A DNA stretch of 64,000 nucleotides, from assembly GCA_038373865.1 (NCBI GenBank), contig JAXGGA010000084.1, positions 62,001-126,000 of the forward strand, read 5' to 3'. Numbering within the stretch: position 1 is the stretch's first letter; each line of letters opens with the position of its first letter. The notes below the pieces were generated by a model. The model saw nothing but the letters and a program-made list of their open reading frames with translations, ran no database searches and was not told the DNA's origin. Source of the stretch: Uloborus plumipes. Taxonomy: Eukaryota > Arthropoda > Arachnida > Araneae > Uloboridae. The position numbers were made by a program, and so were the translations under genes. Below, one piece after another: positions 58,661 through 64,000 of this stretch.

Positions 58661-60299
58661 CACATAATCTTAGCGGACCATATTCATGATATCCTAAGCA
58701 AGAATATCAGTTCAGATGAATATTAATAGCGTTTTAAAGGCTTTTTTCTGCCATAATGAGGAAATGGATAATTAAAAGAAAAATAAGTCGAGAATGACTG
58801 ATCATTCGAATGTTAATTTTGCGGTGCGGAGGAACTGTTCTGGTTTTGTCAGTAGGCATTGGACTTAGTTTCATTCTTTGCGCCTTGATTTGAAGAAGTC
58901 CTATTTTATTGCACTGCTTTTACAGTATTATAATGTGACATTGTGAGCACAGGTTCCAATTTAAAACTGTAAAATGCAGTAAACTGTAAAATTAGCAATT
59001 TTAGTTTATTGCTGTAAAACTAGCAATTTTAGTTTATTACTGTAAAATTACTATAAAATTTATACTGTAAAAACAATTTTTTTCTTTTTTGAAGTACATT
59101 ATTTAATGGGGAAGATTTCCATTTTCTTCTTTTTCCCCATTTTTAAACAAACTCAACGATGTGACAAGGTGCAGTATATTTTAAAATATGATGGCATGTT
59201 AAATAGTGACATATCCAACCATCATCTCCATTAGGTTAAGATTTCAATCGCGTAATGTACAGAGCGTCTAATCAGGCATCAAATCTTCCATATTTTTAAG
59301 AAACGCGCTTTCCACACAACCTTACGGACGGGTATAATATGATCTGCCATTCTCGATTTCTTGGAATTTTTAAAGAGAATTAAATAAATACATACGTTTT
59401 TAAAGCCTTGCAGTTTTAGTAAATATGAACAATTTATGATATTTATACAAAGTTATTTATCAGCAAGGCCAGGTCAGTGATTTTGAATTTTTCCAAGGGG
59501 GGGGGGGGCAGAGGGGAATGCAGTATGCTTGCTAAGCAGAAAAGAAAATAAATAAATAAATAAGAGAGGGGAGGGCGCGTCATGCTTCAGTCGAGGTAAT
59601 CCTTTCTCAAGTAAAAGGAGATAATTTTCAATACCTTTGATATGCACAATTTTCGAACAATATAGCTTTGCTAAAGAGAAGGCCTTTTTAGAGGTAAATC
59701 ACACACAAAAAGTTAGTAAAAGTAAATTACAATACTATGTTATGAAACAATTTTTCTCTAGATATTCTTAAATCATGTCAGTAAGTATGAGTTCTCCAAT
59801 TAATGATTCATTAATTTATATTTATTTATGACTCCTAATTATCACAGGCACCCAAAGTTTTCATTCTTGGGAAGAGAGAAATTATCAATTAACTGAGGGA
59901 AACTTCAAATTTTTCCCAATGCCAAAATTCGATCATGCACACACACCAACATCGATAGCGAAAAAACATTAGACATCCTTAGGGAAAAATATTTCGATAT
60001 TGTATTAAATTTTCTGAACTGTCAGACACTATTTGCAGAACAAGAAAATTTTAGGGAACTTCCCATCGGGGGGGGGGGGGGGCTCTGCCAATCATATTAC
60101 CTATTTTGTAAACAAAATATTCACCGTAGACTGCGTTAGTTCTGCAGACACATATGCATTGTACGTAAGTTCCTAATAAATAATTTCGTATTCAAAATTT
60201 TATTTATTTTTATTTATAATTATTTCGCATACTGGGATTTTCTTCCAATACATTATTTTTCTGGAAATTTTTGTTTAAGATATCACGAAGATCACAACA
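58661..60299. other. AT-rich DNA with ACTGTAAAA hairpin words and G runs
   Basis: About 58920-59080 is a cluster of TTTACAGT/ACTGTAAAA words in both orientations, also seen at 63650-63745, so probably another short MITE family. G runs lie at about 59498-59508 and 60067-60080, and an AAAT run at about 59549-59562. Confidence 0.4.
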
Positions 60300-62090
60300 A
60301 ACTGTTTAAAAATACATGGGATGCCCTGAAACATGTTTCAAATAGAAGAAAAATTGAAATATAAGGAGAGAGGGATTCAGAATATTGTAAGAAAAGGACA
60401 CCAACAGCTCTAAATCTTTTCTAAGGTAAAACATGAAAGGAAAACAAAACTATCAAAAAATCTAGGCGCCATGATATTAAAGTTAAATTAATTGGAAAAC
60501 ATTACTTAAGGTATCTCTGCTAAAAGTTAAGCTCAGCCCAAAATATTTTTTTAAAAAATTCTTGAGCCACAGACGTCTGTTTTTTAAGCAGACAGAACTT
60601 AGGAGGGAAAAAATATAAAATTTCGCTATGGAGAAGATGAAACAGTTAAATGCTTTTAGAAAAGAAAATTGGGACAGGAAGTTTTAGAACATATTTTCCA
60701 AAATAAATAAAATATTTGGGACGTCGTGAAATAGGAGAAAAGAAGGCGTTTTCCGAACCTAATTACATCGTTTTATGTAACCATCAGCGGCCTAAAATTG
60801 TGTTTTTATAACCTTAACTTCAGAAACATTTCAGGGAAGATTTCCTGAACCCACTTCCACTAACGTTTTCAAAGATTATCAAAACTTATTTTTTATAAAA
60901 CGTCAATGCACAAATCTTAACAGTGAACCTCAACGAACCCCATTTCATCCCATAACGTCATCAGGTATGTGCTTCCATTCCGTCCTTAAAACCCAAATAT
61001 CGAAAAACTTCTGAGGAGAGTTCCAAACCCTGTTTTTTCCAATAACATAATCGAAGGTGGCCTACAATATCGTCTATAAGACCTCAACTTCCTAATATCA
61101 GCACAGGAACGTCCTCGCATTCCGCCCCCTTCCCACTATTTTGAAGATGGTCTAAAACAACGAAAATATTCCAGATGAGAGTACCCAAACCCCGTCAACA
61201 AGGCACCATAAGATGCACTGCAGGTCCTCCAAATGCATATAGTTTCGATTTTGATTTTTTTTTTCAAGGAAAGCTGTCGAATACCCCACATCATAACAGA
61301 AAGTCTAAAATTTCGTTTTTAGGACCTTAAGTTCGAAAACTTTCCCGGGGAGCAATCTGACTTCAACCCTTCCTGCTTCATTAAAAATTGTCTTTTAAGA
61401 TTTCGTTTTGAGGACCTTAATTTTGAAAATTTTCCCAGGGAGATGTTTTAACGTAAACCCTTCTGTTTTTATTAAATTGTCTAAATTTTGTTTTTAGAAC
61501 TTCAGTTTTGAAAGATTTACGCAAAAGAGTCACAGTCTCACACTTCTCCTTGTCGTCAAAGATGGCTTCCCTTTGCTTATATACTTATGTATTCCACTAC
61601 AGACAACTTTCTGGAGAGAATGGCTAAACTGACTCATTTCCCTAACGTCGTAAAATATCTCCTGCAATTTTATGGTTTTTAATTTCAAAAATTTCTTCGC
61701 TAGAGTCGTCGATCACCTCCGCATTTAAAATAAAGCATCCGTCTAAAATAGCGTTTTAAGACCTCAATTTTGAAAGATTCTTGGGAGAGCCCTTCTAACT
61801 TCTGCTTCCCTTAGCATCATCATTAAAGTTCGTCAAAAGTTTTGTTTTTACAAATTAAATATCTTGAGGATGAAGATTGCTCGAACTCATTCCTTGCTCT
61901 AACATTATCAAAGCGAATCCACAAGTGCTTATGTATGATTCAAATTTTGAAAAATTTTCGGGGCTGAGTTCCGAATATCATTACTTCTATTTAAATCGCC
62001 TATGAAGGTTAAAAATTCATTTATAAGGCCTTAATTTTGAAAAATTTCCGAGGAAGAACCTTTTCCTTACAAACATTATCGAAAGAAAAC
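60300..62090. repeat. Decayed tandem array, ~75-85-bp units
   Basis: The motif GGACCTTAATTTTGAAAATT...CCCAGGGAG...CCCTTC...TTATTAAA.TTGTCTAAAATTTCG is clearest at about 61310-61500 (three consecutive units) and can be followed with decreasing similarity both ways from about 60300 to 62090. No protein frame persists across units. Confidence 0.6.
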
Positions 62091-62272
62091 AGAAAAGGAA
62101 ACTCATCTATCATTTTGTAAAAGAAAGGGGGAGGAGGTAGGGTGGATTTTTACTTGTTTCCAGCACAAGACTACACCTCTGGGAAAGGATGGGAGGAGGG
62201 GGTGCCCAATTTCCATAGAGTTAGAATATGTAAGTGGGGGGGTAATCACTAAGTTTGGCCCTAGGGCGTAAA

Positions 62273-62336
62273 TAAACGTTAATCCGGCACTTATCCGACC
62301 CTCCATGGATCCGACAGCGGATAATCGAGAGTTTAC
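62273..62336 (-). mobile_element. Single end of a pogo/Tigger-like element
   Basis: On the minus strand the sequence reads CAGTAAACTCTCGATTATCC and then CCATGGAGGGTCGGATAAG, resembling pogo-type ends. No partner end was found, so this is a solitary terminus. Confidence 0.35.
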
Positions 62337-62954
62337 TGTGTTATTAAAATACATTTGTAATTAGAGTCGACAACGTTACTTTTCTTTAAGTGCATTGCAT
62401 CTACTAAGTTTCTCAAGTTGTAAAGACTCGAATTGTTCCATAGCATATCGCCGCGTACTGATATTCCAAAACCCTTCATTCTTATTTTATATCATTCCTC
62501 CGCAAACCTTAATGTTATCTCCTAACAAATTGAATAAGTGAGTCTACATCAATACATTGCGGCATCTGATCAGTTCGCGAACTAATTATCGATTAGAAGA
62601 GTAATTAATCATCAAATTGTGTGTCCGCAAATGCATGTTCCTCGCAGTTATTCATTCAATCGAAAAATACCTTTCCTAAAAGTATAACTTTTATAGTAAA
62701 ATTTCAGTACTAAGCAACCTTACAGCGTTTAGAATTTCAGCTGAAGGGCAATATCCATTTTAATTTTTTAATAGACGTATCAGTATCGGATGTATTTGTT
62801 GCGCATAACACCTTACACAGACTCCTAATATATTAGAGAATTATTTCACTGCGTGATATTTGTGGAATATGGACTCATATTCTATATAATGCAATCAGAT
62901 TTTAAAAAGTTACGCATAAAAATGTTACACATAACAATGTAGATAAAAATATTG
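62337..62954. other. AT-rich DNA, nothing recognised
   Basis: No repeat, exon or element can be supported. Homeodomain-like words (AACTAATTATCGATTA near 62580) are present but expected at this base composition. Confidence 0.35.
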
Positions 62955-63600
62955 CTAACACGATGGCATATGGCTATCTAAACAAAAGTGATCCAATCAT
63001 AGGGTTGTCGCGATTTCAAGTTCCAGTAATTGGGTAAAATTGCAGTTTTTCTGCAGGTATCTTTAAATTTTGCAAAAATCAGCAATTTTTTAGTTTTTTG
63101 AAAATTAGAAGCAGCTCTAAATATTCCGCAAATGGCACTTATTCGGCTCATAACTCGATATTTTCGCAAGCAAATGATAATGTGGTTTAAAAAATTATAT
63201 GCCTTTGCAGAATTATGTGCTTTAAAAAAATTATGAAAAAAAAAAAAAAAACTGCAGAAATTTTGCAGCTTTTTGTAAATGTCTTCTTTAACTTGAAGAT
63301 AACTGTAAAAAATCTGCAAAATGACTCCATTATTGAAATTTTAAAACCGCGACAACCCTATGAAAGGAGCACATTTGCTTAGTCAGCCTTAAACCATTGT
63401 GCTTGTAATATTCTATCATCATTTTTATACATAACCCAAGTAGCACACTTCGTTTTTTAAAGGTTGTAAAATGATTATTAACGTTGTAACAACTGCTTAA
63501 AAACGTTTATAAAACGTTTAAAGGTTATTTGTGCTACCTGAGAACATATTAGGAAACTCGATGAAGGTATTTAAACCTAAGTCGGATCTTGTACTAACTG
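62955..63600. mobile_element. Dispersed repeat B, copy 2 (core inverted relative to right flank)
   Basis: The core 62998-63362 has the same CATAGGGTTGTCGC ends as the element at 33859-34197, but its interior runs in the opposite direction. The flanking CGATGGCATATGGC (left) matches the right flank of copy one inverted. Yet the far right AGGAAACTCGATGAAGGTA and CCTAAGTCGGATCTT run the same way as in copy one. A 104-bp MITE (63437-63540) is inserted. Confidence 0.65.
63437..63540. mobile_element. 104-bp MITE with CAAGTAGCACA ends
   Basis: Left CAAGTAGCACAC and right TTGTGCTACCTG are inverted repeats. The other copy of repeat B lacks this segment, which supports an insertion. Interior words AACGTTGTAAC and AAACGTTTATAAAACGTTT are themselves palindromic. 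Confidence 0.65.
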
Positions 63601-63754
63601 CTTGGTGCGAGATATGCCTGTTTCGCGCACAGCAAAAATTCATGTTGTTTTACAGTATAATATAGCTCATTTTATAGTAATCAACTGTAAAAAAAGCTAA
63701 ATTTTTCAGTAATAAACTGTAAAATTGCTAGTTTTACAGTTTAGTTATGTACCT

Positions 63755-64000
63755 ATTAGGTTGGTGCGTATGGAATGTCGGATTCTCTTTACATGCGGAC
63801 GTTTGTCTCCCTGTTTTCGTTATACTTTTGTCTTTGGCATAACCTCATTCATAGTCGTATTGTCCGTTGCCAGAGACTCATTTCAGCAAAATAGGTTTTC
63901 TCAAAGGTCTTCCCTTTTGTTATTTCTTTTGAGTTTATTGCCGATATGAATTCTGCCGACACACAAAACAATTGCGAAACTGAACGAACTGGAATATGAA
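63755..64000 (+). mobile_element. Internally deleted mariner element, cut by the window end
   Basis: TTAGGTTGGTGCGTATGGAA after TA (63753-63754) is a classic mariner terminal repeat. After about 190 bp of leader-like sequence the translation becomes THKTIAKLNELEYE, which matches the region of mariner transposases between the second catalytic Asp and the proline-rich SPDLAP block. The N-terminal half is missing, so this is a deletion derivative or chimeric copy. Its right end lies beyond the window. Confidence 0.7.

Noticed and set aside
1..64000. Hox-cluster microRNAs mir-10 and mir-993
   Set aside because: I looked on both strands for their mature sequences as I remember them and found no match; they are expected between other Hox genes anyway.
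1..64000. CRISPR arrays, operons or bacterial signals
   Set aside because: Spliced homeobox gene, SINEs and Tc1/hAT/piggyBac-type elements show this is animal DNA. The regular repeats lack spacer structure.

Overview
The window is AT-rich animal DNA with very little coding sequence. Its one recognisable host gene is the last exon of a proboscipedia/Hox2-type homeobox gene on the minus strand (40762-42809). The exon opens at a clear splice acceptor, carries a complete Pb-type homeodomain, and then a Ser/Asn/Gln/Tyr-rich tail of about 615 residues. I therefore read the window as part of an arthropod Hox cluster. The low GC, long repeat-filled intergenic DNA and large introns suggest a chelicerate such as a spider, but that is inference; nothing here fixes the species.

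In arthropod Hox clusters all genes usually run the same way, with lab downstream of pb and Hox3/zen upstream. If that holds, positions 1-40500 are the 3' flank of pb on the lab side, and 42810-64000 is pb intron and/or upstream DNA on the Hox3 side. No hexapeptide (YPWM) exon, second homeobox or Hox-cluster microRNA could be found. The rest of pb probably lies beyond 64000.

Most of the other structure is mobile DNA. (a) 32544-33762 is an apparently intact Tc1/mariner element with a 342-aa transposase of DD36E spacing and perfect 26-bp inverted ends. (b) 9867-10979 is a dead Tc1 transposase split by a 752-bp hAT-type MITE (exact 8-bp duplication). (c) 21584-27000 is a stack of nested insertions: a SINE holding a MITE, then a 4.5-kb element holding a TA-flanked element, holding a foldback element, holding a TTAA-flanked MITE. 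(d) 30145-32362 is a 2.2-kb foldback element built from twelve ~170-bp units, three in one orientation and nine in the other, ten of which keep a perfect TGACGTCA (CRE) palindrome. (e) There is another SINE with an exact duplication, mariner remnants, pogo/Tigger-like elements and several MITE families present twice.

Tandem repeats are also frequent: a ~140-bp array rich in TTAATTAA (3360-4310), a decayed ~80-bp array (60300-62090), and several two-copy duplications inside the presumed pb intron. A few islands are less AT-rich and not obviously repetitive (2180-3330, 16640-17300, 29460-29640, 50281-50720, 58430-58660). They are the best candidates for conserved Hox regulatory DNA, but this cannot be tested without comparison to related genomes. 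Most other open reading frames in the window look like chance.
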